A DNA stretch of 64,000 nucleotides, from positions 3,469,443-3,533,442 of the forward strand of contig NZ_CP092832.1 of the NCBI RefSeq assembly GCF_022532105.1. Direction: 5' to 3'. Both the position numbers and the translations under genes were made by a program. Shown one piece after another: positions 24,104 to 32,946 of the stretch (the stretch's first letter is position 1; each line of letters begins with the position of its first letter). Source of the DNA: Flavobacterium sp. HJ-32-4 (lineage in GTDB: Bacteria; Bacteroidota; Bacteroidia; Flavobacteriales; Flavobacteriaceae). The notes under the pieces are model-generated. The model saw only the letters and a list, made by a program, of their open reading frames with translations. It made no database searches and was not told the origin of the DNA.

Positions 24104-24872
24104 AAATGACTTAATTCTGGGAATCATTTACATCTCTCTCGCCTTCTTAATGATGGGAGGGATTGTCGTAACCTTTTTCTACTTCTCCAAAAAGAAAATA
24201 CTTCAAAAAGAGCTCGAAAAACGTGACCTCCGCATCTCGCACCAGAAGGAACTCCTGCGGTCCATCATCCTCACGCAGGAGGAGGAACGGGCGCGTATTG
24301 CGCAGGACCTGCACGACGACATCAGCTCTAAACTGAATATCGTGTCGCTGAACGGACACCTGCTGAAGGAAAAAAGCCTGCCACCGGACGAAGCCGACCG
24401 TATACGGGAAGCTATTGTCGAACTCACGGGAAAAGCATTGGAGAATTCACGGCGTATTGCTCATGACCTACTGCCTCCCGTACTCGAGAAATTCGGCCTC
24501 GTGGCGGGCATCGAAGAATTGGTGCAGGAGTTCGAAGCGTCGAAGCGCGTTACGACCAGCTTTACCCAGCACCTTTCGCATGAGCCGGAAGACGAACGCA
24601 CCAGCCTGCAGGTATTTCGCATCCTACAGGAATTGATGAACAACTCGTTGCGTCATGGAAAATCGACACATATCAGCATCAATCTATCGGAAGAAAACGG
24701 ACGCTACAGCTGCCACTACACCGATAACGGATCGGGGATGGACGCACAGACACTGAAAAATGCCCGCGGCCTCGGCCTGCGAAATATCGAGAACAGAATT
24801 GAAATCCTCGAAGGAACCTTTAACATCGACAGCCAGCCGGGCAAGGGTGTCCGGGTTCACTTTACCTTTTGA
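24087..24872 (+). CDS. Sensor histidine kinase, HisKA_3/NarL type
   Basis: The 261-residue kinase has a single membrane helix (residues about 10-32), a short coiled stretch (KKILQKELEKRDLRISHQKE), and the dimerisation/phosphoacceptor helix EEERARIAQDLHDDISSKLN with His at residue 76. The HATPase_c domain shows LQELMNNSLRHG (N box), DNGSGMD, and ARGLGLRNIENR (G box). No extracytoplasmic sensor domain is present, so input probably comes from the membrane protein encoded just upstream. It should phosphorylate the NarL-type regulator encoded 8 bases downstream. The ATG lies inside the preceding gene. Confidence 0.92.
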   Translation: MKQVTENDLILGIIYISLAFLMMGGIVVTFFYFSKKKILQKELEKRDLRISHQKELLRSIILTQEEERARIAQDLHDDISSKLNIVSLNGHLLKEKSLPPDEADRIREAIVELTGKALENSRRIAHDLLPPVLEKFGLVAGIEELVQEFEASKRVTTSFTQHLSHEPEDERTSLQVFRILQELMNNSLRHGKSTHISINLSEENGRYSCHYTDNGSGMDAQTLKNARGLGLRNIENRIEILEGTFNIDSQPGKGVRVHFTF

Positions 24873-24880
24873 CTGTAACC

Positions 24881-25561
24881 ATGGAACAACAACCGCATAC
24901 GCACATCCGCATCGCCCTTGCCGACGATGAAATGCTGTTCCGCAAGGGCATCGCTTTCCTATTGGGACGTGAAAGTGATATTGAAATCGTGCTTGAAGCC
25001 TCCGACGGACAGGAACTCGTCGATTACCTTAAGGAAAGCCATGAACATCCGGATATTGTGCTCATGGACCTTAAAATGCCGTCACTGAACGGCGTGGAAA
25101 CCACCAAAATCCTGAACCGGAACTTCCCGAATATCCGCATCATTGCCCTTACCAGCTATAACACCAAGCCTTTCATCGCCAATATGATTCAGGTAGGCGC
25201 CGTCTCGTATATCGTAAAAAATGCGAGTCCGGACGAGATGATCCATACCATCCGGCAGGTGGCCGAAAAAGGGTTCTACTATAACGAAGAGGTTATGCAG
25301 ATCATCCGGTCGGGCGACCTGCGGAAAACACCGAAAAGCCTGCTCGACAATACGTTTCTCACCCAGCGGGAACTGGAGATACTGGAGGGCATCTGCCAAC
25401 AGAAAAACTCGGCGGAAATCAGCGCAGAATTGTACCTCAGCCAGCGCACCGTCGAAGGGCATCGCACCAACCTCCTGGTCAAAACCGGGTCGCGCAACAT
25501 CGCTGGCCTGGTGGTCTTTGCAATCCAAAACCGTTTGGTGAACATCGGCGGACTCGACTGA
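24881..25561 (+). CDS. Response regulator, NarL/FixJ (LuxR-type HTH)
   Basis: The 226-residue regulator has a receiver domain with the acidic pair DDEM near residue 17, the phosphoacceptor D63 in VLMDLKMP, the switch Thr in IALTSYN and Lys in YIVKNAS. The C-terminal LuxR-type HTH is LTQRELEILEGICQQKNSAE followed by LYLSQRTVEGHRTNLLVKTG. The ATG at 24881 is preferred to a TTG at 24869, because the receiver fold begins shortly after it. The dyads upstream of the operon have the spacing expected for such dimers, suggesting autoregulation. The next gene is convergent. Confidence 0.93.
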   Translation: MEQQPHTHIRIALADDEMLFRKGIAFLLGRESDIEIVLEASDGQELVDYLKESHEHPDIVLMDLKMPSLNGVETTKILNRNFPNIRIIALTSYNTKPFIANMIQVGAVSYIVKNASPDEMIHTIRQVAEKGFYYNEEVMQIIRSGDLRKTPKSLLDNTFLTQRELEILEGICQQKNSAEISAELYLSQRTVEGHRTNLLVKTGSRNIAGLVVFAIQNRLVNIGGLD

Positions 25562-25564
25562 TTC

Positions 25565-27529
25565 CTATTTCAGCAGTTTGTTGGTAAAAAGGTAATCGGC
25601 AGTTTGGTACCAGGCGATCGTCTCCTCAAGAAACGACGGCTCTGGCTGTAACGGCAGCAAACGATCCTGTTTCCGATCCCAACGGTAAAACGCCTTTTTC
25701 TTCTGGTCGCTCAAAATCATGATCCGGTCGCCTTTCATCAGTGCCAACTTCCGGTAGGTACCGACGAACGAACGCTCCTCAAACGCAGCATCTCGTACAT
25801 CCTTACCATAAAAATCCGATTCATACGACCAGCCCAGGAGTCCGAAGAAGGTTGGGAATAAGTCGATTTGGGAACACTGCTCCGCGATCTTTCCATTCTG
25901 TTCTGCCGGAAGATTCACAATCAGCGCCGGGATGTGGTAATTCTTCACATCGATCTCGTCTTTGCCCGCGCTGCTGGCGCAGTGGTCGGCTACGATGACA
26001 AATACCGTGTTTTGGAACCAGGGCTTTTTGCGCGCCGCCGCGAAAAGTTCGCGCAACGCAAAGTCGGTGTACTTGACGGCCCCGTCACGACTGGTGCCAG
26101 ACGGAATATCGATCTTTCCTGACGGATACGTATACGGCCGGTGATTCGACGTGGTCATGATAAAGTTAAAGAACGGCTCTTTTCGGGCATAGTGGGCATC
26201 GGCGACAGATAGCATCTTGCGGTAAATATCCTCATCGCATATCCCCCAGGCATTCTCGAAGGTCACCTCACCATCCGTAATGTTGTGACGGGTTGTCTTG
26301 ATGGCATCGCTCAACACACTTCCGCGTCCACGGTCGTAAATCGTAAACCCGTTACCGCCGTAGAACGCATTCATGTTATCGAAATACCCATCACCGCCGT
26401 AAAAGAAATTGCGGACGTAACCGCGTTTTTCGAACACGCTTCCCACCGTATACAGTCCGCCGTTCTCCGGACGCTTTACGATACTTTGTCCGGGTGTCGG
26501 TGGAATACACAGTGTAACGGCTTCCATGCCCCGTACCGTCCGGGTTCCTGTAGCGTACATATTCGAGAAAAACACGCTTTTTTGGGCCAGGCTGTCGAGG
26601 AAAGGTGTAATATGTTTTTCGTTTCCGAATTCCTGCAGGAAACTGCCCGACAGACTCTCGACGAGAATGAATACCACATTTTTGGGAGCTCCCGTACCTG
26701 TATCCAGCGAATTGGAAATCTTGCGGTGGATGGAAAAACCATCTGAAGAATACACACTCGTTTCCTGCTGCAATTTCGAGCGCACCAACTGGAACGCCTT
26801 TTTATTGTCGATGGAAGTATAGAACTCCGTATACTTCATTTGGTTGTTGCGGAACGCTGAAAAGAAAGAATACACGCCGGTTTTCGACAGTTCGGAATTA
26901 TAGCGGTTCGGCGACCATTCGGCATCCGTGTTGCGCAACCAGACGGTGCAGAGAAACACCACCAGGCCATAACCCAAAGCGAGGGCCAGGCTTCGGTTCC
27001 AACGTGCTTTTGACCGGAAAGCCGTAGTAAAGGCTGCGTTGCGCCAGAACAGGAATAGGAAAAGCACCGTAAGTGCCACCACCGCCCCGACGAGCAGCGG
27101 CAGCGGATACGATTCCTGGATGTTGGCTACGACCTCATGGGTATAGATCAGGTAATCAACCGCAATGAAGTTGAACCGACTCCGGAATTCCTCCCAGAAC
27201 GTGAATTCGGCAAAGAAGGCAAATACGAGAATAAACACGGCCAGGCTGGTAAAAAACCAGACCATAACCCGGTCGAACAGACTGCCCACCCATCGATTCG
27301 GGAAAAAACAGAAGTATAACGTCGGCAGGAGCCCGGCGTAGAAAGCGGTCGCTACGTCGAAAAGAAGTCCGGTTCCCAGGGTGCGGAGTATATCAAGTGG
27401 CGCCCACGAAACGTCCGCCGATTGCCATATAAGCAGTGCGATGCGAACCACGGAAGACGTGACGACGAACCACGTGAGAAAGTGAGCCAGGACGGCGAAT
27501 CGCCCGGACCTGCGAAGGAATTGAAACAT
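25565..27529 (-). CDS. LTA synthase-family sulfatase-like phosphotransferase
   Basis: The 654-residue protein has five membrane helices in residues about 10-190 and a periplasmic alkaline-phosphatase/sulfatase-fold domain from about 285. Visible active-site motifs are the metal-binding Glu in FILVESLSGSF, the nucleophile Thr in ATGTRTVRGME, DGYFDNMN, and the metal-binding IVADHCASS followed by NYHIPALI. In Firmicutes this family polymerises glycerol phosphate; in Gram-negative bacteria relatives transfer phosphoglycerol or phosphoethanolamine to surface glycans. The substrate here is unknown. It ends 4 bases from the convergent response-regulator gene. Confidence 0.88.
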   Translation of the reverse strand: MFQFLRRSGRFAVLAHFLTWFVVTSSVVRIALLIWQSADVSWAPLDILRTLGTGLLFDVATAFYAGLLPTLYFCFFPNRWVGSLFDRVMVWFFTSLAVFILVFAFFAEFTFWEEFRSRFNFIAVDYLIYTHEVVANIQESYPLPLLVGAVVALTVLFLFLFWRNAAFTTAFRSKARWNRSLALALGYGLVVFLCTVWLRNTDAEWSPNRYNSELSKTGVYSFFSAFRNNQMKYTEFYTSIDNKKAFQLVRSKLQQETSVYSSDGFSIHRKISNSLDTGTGAPKNVVFILVESLSGSFLQEFGNEKHITPFLDSLAQKSVFFSNMYATGTRTVRGMEAVTLCIPPTPGQSIVKRPENGGLYTVGSVFEKRGYVRNFFYGGDGYFDNMNAFYGGNGFTIYDRGRGSVLSDAIKTTRHNITDGEVTFENAWGICDEDIYRKMLSVADAHYARKEPFFNFIMTTSNHRPYTYPSGKIDIPSGTSRDGAVKYTDFALRELFAAARKKPWFQNTVFVIVADHCASSAGKDEIDVKNYHIPALIVNLPAEQNGKIAEQCSQIDLFPTFFGLLGWSYESDFYGKDVRDAAFEERSFVGTYRKLALMKGDRIMILSDQKKKAFYRWDRKQDRLLPLQPEPSFLEETIAWYQTADYLFTNKLLK

Positions 27530-27601
27530 GGATAGTGTGGTTGGTTATAGTTGGTGTAAAAATACGTAATTTCCTTAAAGGTAAGACTGGTGGGGCGACG
27601 T

Positions 27602-27637
27602 CAAAAAAAAAAACGCAACCCGGTGAGGATTGCGTTA
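27602..27637 (-). terminator. Terminator of tRNA-Leu
   Basis: AACGCAA and TTGCGTT pair around an 11-base loop. On the minus strand this is followed by a run of T (complement of the A run at 27603-27613), immediately after the tRNA. Confidence 0.8.
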
Positions 27638-27641
27638 GAAG

Positions 27642-27723
27642 TGCCCAAGACTGGACTCGAACCAGCACACCCGAAGGCGCTGCGACCTGAACACAGTGCG
27701 TCTACCAATTTCGCCACTTGGGC
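27642..27723 (-). tRNA. tRNA-Leu (anticodon CAG)
   Basis: On the minus strand GCCCAAG opens the acceptor stem and CTTGGGC closes it, with A as discriminator base. The D arm GGCGAAATTGGTAGAC, anticodon loop TTCAGGT, a long variable arm (GCGCCTTCGGGTGT) and T loop GGTTCGAGTCC are all present. The long variable arm fits the class II tRNA-Leu. CCA is not encoded. Confidence 0.96.
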
Positions 27724-27734
27724 ATTCAGGACGA

Positions 27735-27763
27735 CAAAAGTAGTCCTTTTTCGGTAATTCCAA
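27735..27763 (-). promoter_or_regulatory. tRNA-Leu promoter (TTG-N18-TACTTTTG)
   Basis: TTG at 27763-27761 and TACTTTTG at 27742-27735 on the minus strand are spaced 18 bases, with the -7 box 11 bases before the mature tRNA 5' end. Confidence 0.75.
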
Positions 27764-27867
27764 AACGGTTTCCGCGTTTTTTAGTATAAAAAACGTCGAG
27801 TCTGAGACTGCGACTGCGACTACTATCATACTTTCCCACTTCCCGAACTTTTTCTACCTTCGCCCCC

Positions 27868-28404
27868 ATGGCAAAACACATCATCGTCATCATCGGCGGA
27901 CCTGGCAGCGGAAAAACGACCCTGATCGATGCCCTTGCGGCAAAAGGCTTCCGGTGCTATCCTGAAATTTCAAGGGAAGTGACCCTGGAAGCGCGTAAGA
28001 ACGGCATCGAACAACTGTTTCTGGAAAACCCTTTGCTGTTCAGCGAACTCTTGCTGGAAGGACGCCGCAAACAATTCCTCGATGCCCAGGAAGACGAGGC
28101 GGACGTGGTTTTCATCGACCGCGGCCTGCCCGACGTGTTGGCCTATATGCACTACATCGGCGATTCCTATCCACCTCATTTTGACGAAACCTGTCGGATC
28201 CATACCTACACCCACATTTTCATGCTGCCACCGTGGGAAGCCATTTATGTGTCGGACGATGCACGCTACGAAAGCTATGAACAGGCCGTCAAGATACACG
28301 AGCACCTGATCGAAACCTACGGAAAATACGGTTATGAGATGTTTGAGGTACCGCGCGATACGGTAGAGAACCGCGTGAACTTTATCCTCGAGAAACTGGC
28401 GTAA
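27868..28404 (+). CDS. P-loop ATPase/kinase, AAA_28 type
   Basis: The 178-residue cytoplasmic protein has the Walker A GGPGSGKTTLIDAL right after its first strand, a Walker B-like VVFIDRGLPDVLAY, and a later THIFMLPPW strand. Order and length match the AAA_28 family of small ATPases, related to deoxynucleoside/nucleotide kinases and NadR-type kinase domains. Physiological substrate is not known. A TACCTTCG -7-like box precedes the start. The YdeI-like gene is convergent, 2 bases away. Confidence 0.8.
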   Translation: MAKHIIVIIGGPGSGKTTLIDALAAKGFRCYPEISREVTLEARKNGIEQLFLENPLLFSELLLEGRRKQFLDAQEDEADVVFIDRGLPDVLAYMHYIGDSYPPHFDETCRIHTYTHIFMLPPWEAIYVSDDARYESYEQAVKIHEHLIETYGKYGYEMFEVPRDTVENRVNFILEKLA

Positions 28405-28406
28405 AC

Positions 28407-28991
28407 CTACTTTTTCCGCGCATACTTATTGTCTTTCCAAGGGTTAGTGCCGGCCGCACTCTGCGCAATGAGTTGTTCGAGCCGTTTGCGCTGTGTCGCT
28501 TCCTGTTTGGCACTCATCACCCAATGTATTGATGTCCGCCGGTAGGACGGTGCCAGGTTTTCGAAGTAGGCCCATGCCTCGGGATGCTTCCGGAAGACGG
28601 CTTCAAATGGAGCCGGAAAAGCGGCTTTTTCCTTTTCATATGAATAGACGCCTTTTTTGTCGGCCTTGGCGGAATCGAACGCGGCGAGTCCGGCGGGAGT
28701 CATTTTCCCCGCTTCCGTAAGGGCCGCTACCTTTTTGATATTGACATTACTCCAACTGCTGCCGGGTTTGCGGGGTGTAAACCGAATTTGGTAGCGGTCG
28801 GCGTCAATCGTTTGCCGGACGCCGTCGATCCAGCCGAAACACAGCGCTTCGTCGACTGATTCCGACCAGGTCATGCCCGCTTTTCCGGTGCTAACTTTAT
28901 AATATCCTACCAGCAATTCGGCGGCTGTTTCGTGGTGCTGGACCAACCATTCACGGAATTTACTGGGAGAGGAAAAGAATACCGCGTCCAT
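28407..28991 (-). CDS. YdeI/OmpD-associated family protein
   Basis: The 194-residue product carries the family signature ESVDEALCFGWIDGVR near residue 55, followed by RFTPRKPGSSWSNVN and the C-terminal lysine-rich helix pair with IHWVMSAKQEATQRKR. These match the YdeI/bacteriocin-protection family of Bacteroidota and Actinobacteria, cytoplasmic proteins of unclear function. The ATG at 28991 is chosen because upstream in-frame sequence is not family-like. Confidence 0.82.
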   Translation of the reverse strand: MDAVFFSSPSKFREWLVQHHETAAELLVGYYKVSTGKAGMTWSESVDEALCFGWIDGVRQTIDADRYQIRFTPRKPGSSWSNVNIKKVAALTEAGKMTPAGLAAFDSAKADKKGVYSYEKEKAAFPAPFEAVFRKHPEAWAYFENLAPSYRRTSIHWVMSAKQEATQRKRLEQLIAQSAAGTNPWKDNKYARKK

Positions 28992-29041
28992 GACTTTTTT
29001 CGTAAAGATACGCCCTCTGAAAAGAGAAAAGCAAGGGGAAA

Positions 29042-29563
29042 TTACGGGATAGCCTGGGTCGCCAATCGATAGGGTTGGTCCCATCGGGCCTGCAATCGCT
29101 CGAGCTCCCGAAGGTTCGCGTCGGATGGGAGATTCTTTTTCCATCGTGTGATCTGTCGATCGAGCGTCGTCCGGTCCCTTCGCAGGAAAGCACAGGTTCC
29201 TTTCGCAAACCGATACCACGCCGCACCGTCAGCGTCTCCGAACCACTTTTGGAATACGGAATAGGTGCTTCTCAGGTAGCGAAGGGCTTTTTTGTTCTCA
29301 CCCGCGAAAGCATACAGTTGTCCGGCGTGCCAGCGAAGCGATTGTCGGTTGTCAGGATGCCCATCAGCAAGAAAATCCTCAATACGTTGCGCGGCCTCCA
29401 CATAATGGCCTTTCGTGGCAAGCACCCGCCAGCAGCAGGTATCGCTGTCGAACGCACGCTGCGGGTACGTAACCTGCGCGTATGCCGTAGTAACTAAGAA
29501 AAAAAGGAAGATAAAGGATCGTTTCCTGAAAAGGAAAAACGGAATTATTCCGCGGTACCGCAT
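29042..29563 (-). CDS. Secreted TPR-like hypothetical protein (173 aa)
   Basis: A signal sequence (RKRSFIFLFFLVTTAYAQ) is followed by short helical pairs resembling tetratricopeptide repeats: HYVEAAQRIEDFLADG, SLRWHAGQLYAFAG and KKALRYLRSTYSVFQKWF. Two adjacent cysteines (DTCCWR) lie early in the mature part. It is probably periplasmic or lipid-free secreted; function unknown. The start overlaps the stop of the upstream small gene by one base, so the two form a coupled pair. Confidence 0.6.
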   Translation of the reverse strand: MRYRGIIPFFLFRKRSFIFLFFLVTTAYAQVTYPQRAFDSDTCCWRVLATKGHYVEAAQRIEDFLADGHPDNRQSLRWHAGQLYAFAGENKKALRYLRSTYSVFQKWFGDADGAAWYRFAKGTCAFLRRDRTTLDRQITRWKKNLPSDANLRELERLQARWDQPYRLATQAIP

Positions 29564-29748
29564 TAGTGCCGGAAGGAAGACGCCAGTGTCGAATGTGCCT
29601 CTGGGTGCGCAATCATTGACAACAACAACAGGGCGAAGGCACCAAACGCAAGGATAATTGCCAACCATAGCACACCTCTGTGCTTCCGGATGTAGTGCTC
29701 AAGAACTTCTTCCTTTACGCGGATATCGGGCTTCAGATGGGTTTTCAT
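29563..29748 (-). CDS. Single-pass small membrane protein (61 aa)
   Basis: MKTHLKPDIRVKEEVLEHYI is a charged cytoplasmic start, followed by one membrane helix (VLWLAIILAFGAFALLLLSMI) and a short outside tail. Its stop codon overlaps the next start as TAATG on the minus strand, which supports it as a real gene and a partner of the secreted TPR-like protein. Not recognised. Confidence 0.55.
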   Translation of the reverse strand: MKTHLKPDIRVKEEVLEHYIRKHRGVLWLAIILAFGAFALLLLSMIAHPEAHSTLASSFRH

Positions 29749-29948
29749 AGCGCGGAGCGTTGTTTGTCTCTCTATAACGGTATAGAACAGGTAAAATTGT
29801 CTTTACCCTACCGTAACATAGTAGTTTTATGAGACCGAGGCAATTAACGGCGCTACGGAGCAGCCAAAACGGCGCGTTAGCCCCCGTCAGCGCTGGAGTA
29901 GCGACCCTCACAGGCTTCCAAACCGATTGCTTTTCCTATTTTTACCTC

Positions 29949-31832
29949 ATGACCGCCCTCGACGCTTTACGCAGCTACTGGAAACACGATGCCTTTCGAC
30001 CTTTGCAGGAAACGATCATCGAATCGGTGCTGGCAGGGCGTGACACTGTGGCGCTACTGCCTACCGGTGGCGGTAAGTCCATCTGCTTCCAAATCCCGAC
30101 ATTGGTCAAAGGCGGTGTATGCCTGGTCGTATCCCCGCTCATCGCACTTATGAAAGACCAGGTGGCCCAACTCGCTGCGCGTGGCATCAAGGCATTGGCC
30201 CTTACCGGTTCCTTATCGACAGACGACATCAGCGACCTGCTCGATAACGTCAAATTTGGCGACTATCGTTTTCTGTATCTCTCACCTGAACGATTGCAGA
30301 TCGACTGGATTGTAACACGGCTGACTGAGTTACCCATCAACCTTATCGCAGTTGACGAAGCCCACTGTGTCTCGCAATGGGGACACGACTTCCGGCCAGC
30401 GTATCTGAAGGTGGGTGACTTACGAAAACAGTTTCCGGGCATTCCGCTGATCGCATTGACGGCTACGGCCACCCCGCGCGTGCGGACCGACATCATACAA
30501 CTGTTGTCGTTAGGGGAACCGTCGGTTTTCGAAGGCTCTTTTGAACGTCCGAACATCGGTTATCATGTCGTCGCCACAGAAGATAAAATAGGACGTGCCG
30601 TTGCGATCCTCGAGCGGCAGCAGGGTTCGGCCATCGTGTATGTACGGAACCGGAAAGCCTGCCATGAAGTGGCCGACCAGTTACAGGCATATGGAATTGC
30701 TTCGACGCATTACCATGGTGGACTCCCCTTCCGGGAGAAGAACCGCCACATGGAAGAATGGATGACGGGCCGGAAACGGTGTATCGTCGCCACCAATGCC
30801 TTCGGAATGGGTATTGACAAACCCGATGTGCGCACCGTCCTTCACCTGGAATTACCCGAAAACCTCGAAAACTATTATCAGGAGGCAGGTCGTGCCGGAC
30901 GTGACGGTGCGAGCGCTGCGGCCATTATCCTAGTGGCGCCTGCCGATGTTGACCATGCACGGGGCCGTTTTTTAGGATCGCTTCCCTCGAAAACCTTTCT
31001 TCTGGAAGTTTATAAAAAACTCTGTAACCACTTACAGATTGCGTATGGAGAAGGCCCAGGCGAGGTCTACCCGTTGAGCCTGCACCGTTTTTGTGTGCAC
31101 TATGGCTTCCCTGTGATTAAAACCTACAACGCGCTGCAGTTCCTGGATCGGTCGGGTGTGGTAGCGCTTTCGCAGGACGGCATCGAGAAAGTGACACTGC
31201 GGTTCACGGCCGAGTCAAAAGAAATCATCCGCTACGCCAGTCTGCATCCGGCGGATGAACCCGTCGTCAGTTTGCTGCTGCGCACCTATCCGGGCATCTG
31301 GGAAATCGAAACCGCACTCAATCTTCCCTTCCTCGCCCGAAAAACCGGTAAAGACGAAGCGGAACTGTTGCAGGTGCTGGAGCGTCTCGCCGCACGTGAA
31401 CTGGCCGATCTAAGGCGCAACGACAGTGATGCCGCCGTTTCCTTCCTTGAAATACGCGAAGACGAACACACCATCAGCCGGGTATCCCGCCATCTGGAAA
31501 GCCAGAATACCGTGAAAACCCAGCAGTTTGAAGCGGTTGCCGCTTACGTAACCTCCGACGGCATTTGCCTTTCGCGCAAACTGTTGACGTATTTTGGAAC
31601 GCCAGGTGAAGATTGCGGCCGCTGTTCGACCTGCCTGGCGCGAAAAGCCACACGACCGGTAACGGCCGCCGACCAGCTACGCCGCCTATTGGCAAACGGA
31701 TCGTACTCGTCGGGTGAACTCGAAAAAGCCACCGGATTACCGCCGGATGCCCTTATCTTTGCGCTCCGGACGCTGCTGGAGAACGAAGAGATCGTGCTTA
31801 CGTCCGATAACCGATATAAATGGAATGGATAA
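29949..31832 (+). CDS. recQ: ATP-dependent DNA helicase RecQ
   Basis: The 627-residue superfamily 2 helicase shows Q-motif region FRPLQETII, Walker A LPTGGGKSICFQ, the RecQ loop VDEAHCVSQWGHDFRP, motif III LTATATPRV and motif VI QEAGRAGRDG. The RecQ-Ct zinc region keeps DCGRCSTC, and a winged-helix follows; a full HRDC domain is not obvious, and the protein is shorter than the roughly 730-residue RecQ also common in the phylum. It unwinds DNA in recombination repair. ATG at 29949 follows the family start; the longer frame from 29829 is GC-rich non-coding sequence. The 3' end overlaps fmt by 8 bases. Confidence 0.93.
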   Translation: MTALDALRSYWKHDAFRPLQETIIESVLAGRDTVALLPTGGGKSICFQIPTLVKGGVCLVVSPLIALMKDQVAQLAARGIKALALTGSLSTDDISDLLDNVKFGDYRFLYLSPERLQIDWIVTRLTELPINLIAVDEAHCVSQWGHDFRPAYLKVGDLRKQFPGIPLIALTATATPRVRTDIIQLLSLGEPSVFEGSFERPNIGYHVVATEDKIGRAVAILERQQGSAIVYVRNRKACHEVADQLQAYGIASTHYHGGLPFREKNRHMEEWMTGRKRCIVATNAFGMGIDKPDVRTVLHLELPENLENYYQEAGRAGRDGASAAAIILVAPADVDHARGRFLGSLPSKTFLLEVYKKLCNHLQIAYGEGPGEVYPLSLHRFCVHYGFPVIKTYNALQFLDRSGVVALSQDGIEKVTLRFTAESKEIIRYASLHPADEPVVSLLLRTYPGIWEIETALNLPFLARKTGKDEAELLQVLERLAARELADLRRNDSDAAVSFLEIREDEHTISRVSRHLESQNTVKTQQFEAVAAYVTSDGICLSRKLLTYFGTPGEDCGRCSTCLARKATRPVTAADQLRRLLANGSYSSGELEKATGLPPDALIFALRTLLENEEIVLTSDNRYKWNG

Positions 31833-32772
31833 TCTTCGTATAGTCTTTATGGGAACGCCCGAATTCGCAACGGGCATCCTCGACGCCATCCGACAGGCGG
31901 GATATGAGGTCGTGGCAGTCGTTACGGCCCCGGATAGGCCCGCAGGTCGCGGACAAAAACTGCATTTTTCCCACGTAAAAGAATACGCCCTTGAACATGG
32001 GCTACCCGTGTTGCAACCCCTGAACCTGAAAGACGAGGCTTTCCGTGAGGAGCTCGCTGCTTTTCAGGCTGACATACAAGTGGTAGTGGCCTTCCGGATG
32101 CTGCCGAAAGCAATTTGGGCATTGCCTCCGAAAGGGACCTTCAACCTGCATGCTTCGCTGCTGCCCGATTACCGTGGTGCCGCACCGATCAACTGGGCGC
32201 TGATCAACGGGGAAACCGCTACTGGTGTTACGACCTTCTTCATCGATGAGAAAATCGACACCGGCGCGATTATACTGAGTAAAGAAACGACCATCACCCA
32301 CGAGGATAATGCGGGGACCCTGCACGACCGTTTGATGGCCTTGGGAAAAGATGCGGTGGTGGAAACCCTGCGACGCGTGACCGACGGAAGCGTTACCACT
32401 ACTCCCCAACCGATGGATGACACGGGAAAAAATGCGCCCAAGCTGACCAAAGAAAATACGCGAATTGACTGGCAAATGTCAGGCGAGGCCATCCGTAACC
32501 TGATACGGGGCCTGTCGCCCTATCCGGCAGCCTGGACACTGTTTACGGATGCAGGCCAGGAATGGAACGTCAAAATATATGAAGCGGAATTCGAGGCCGG
32601 GGCATGCGATCACCGTCCGGGCACCCTTGTGACAACGAAGAAAGACCTCCGCATTGCCGTTACCGACGGCTACCTGCGTATCCTGTCGTTGCAGTTTCCG
32701 GGTAAGAAAAAAATGACCGTTTCCGAACTCCTGAACGGCATCCGGTTCTCCGAAGAGGCATTTGCGCTGTAG
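31825..32772 (+). CDS. fmt: Methionyl-tRNA formyltransferase
   Basis: The 315-residue enzyme formylates initiator Met-tRNA with 10-formyl-THF. It shows RIVFMGTPEFATGIL at the start, the catalytic region FNLHASLLPDYRGAAPINWA, GVTTFFIDEKIDTGAIIL, and a C-terminal OB-like domain. The ATG at 31825 lies inside the last codons of recQ (8-base overlap), so expression is probably coupled to recQ. The recQ-fmt-HU order is common in flavobacteria. Confidence 0.95.
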   Translation: MDNLRIVFMGTPEFATGILDAIRQAGYEVVAVVTAPDRPAGRGQKLHFSHVKEYALEHGLPVLQPLNLKDEAFREELAAFQADIQVVVAFRMLPKAIWALPPKGTFNLHASLLPDYRGAAPINWALINGETATGVTTFFIDEKIDTGAIILSKETTITHEDNAGTLHDRLMALGKDAVVETLRRVTDGSVTTTPQPMDDTGKNAPKLTKENTRIDWQMSGEAIRNLIRGLSPYPAAWTLFTDAGQEWNVKIYEAEFEAGACDHRPGTLVTTKKDLRIAVTDGYLRILSLQFPGKKKMTVSELLNGIRFSEEAFAL

Positions 32773-32875
32773 GGCGCGCCGTTACTGGCCTTGCGGCATT
32801 TTGGAAAAATCAAGCCTGCTTATGAACAAATGCATTGAAGTTATTAACAAAAATGCGTCTGAACCCCGCCAGCCC

Positions 32876-32905
32876 TTGCCTGGTAAGGAATTCCTCTTAA
32901 ATTTG
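32876..32905 (+). promoter_or_regulatory. HU gene promoter (TTG-N19-TAAATTTG)
   Basis: TTG at 32876-32878 and TAAATTTG at 32898-32905 match the consensus exactly with a 19-base spacer, leaving a leader of about 35 bases before the ATG. Confidence 0.8.
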
Positions 32906-32946
32906 TTTGTATAAGGAATGTTTAACCAACAATTAATACTATTATT

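Noticed and set aside
29829..29948. N-terminal extension of recQ and possible second copy of the GC-rich element
   Set aside because: Family members start at the ATG at 29949. The upstream GC-rich stretch has some GAGGGTCGC-like words on the minus strand, but too little matches the 10.5 kb element.
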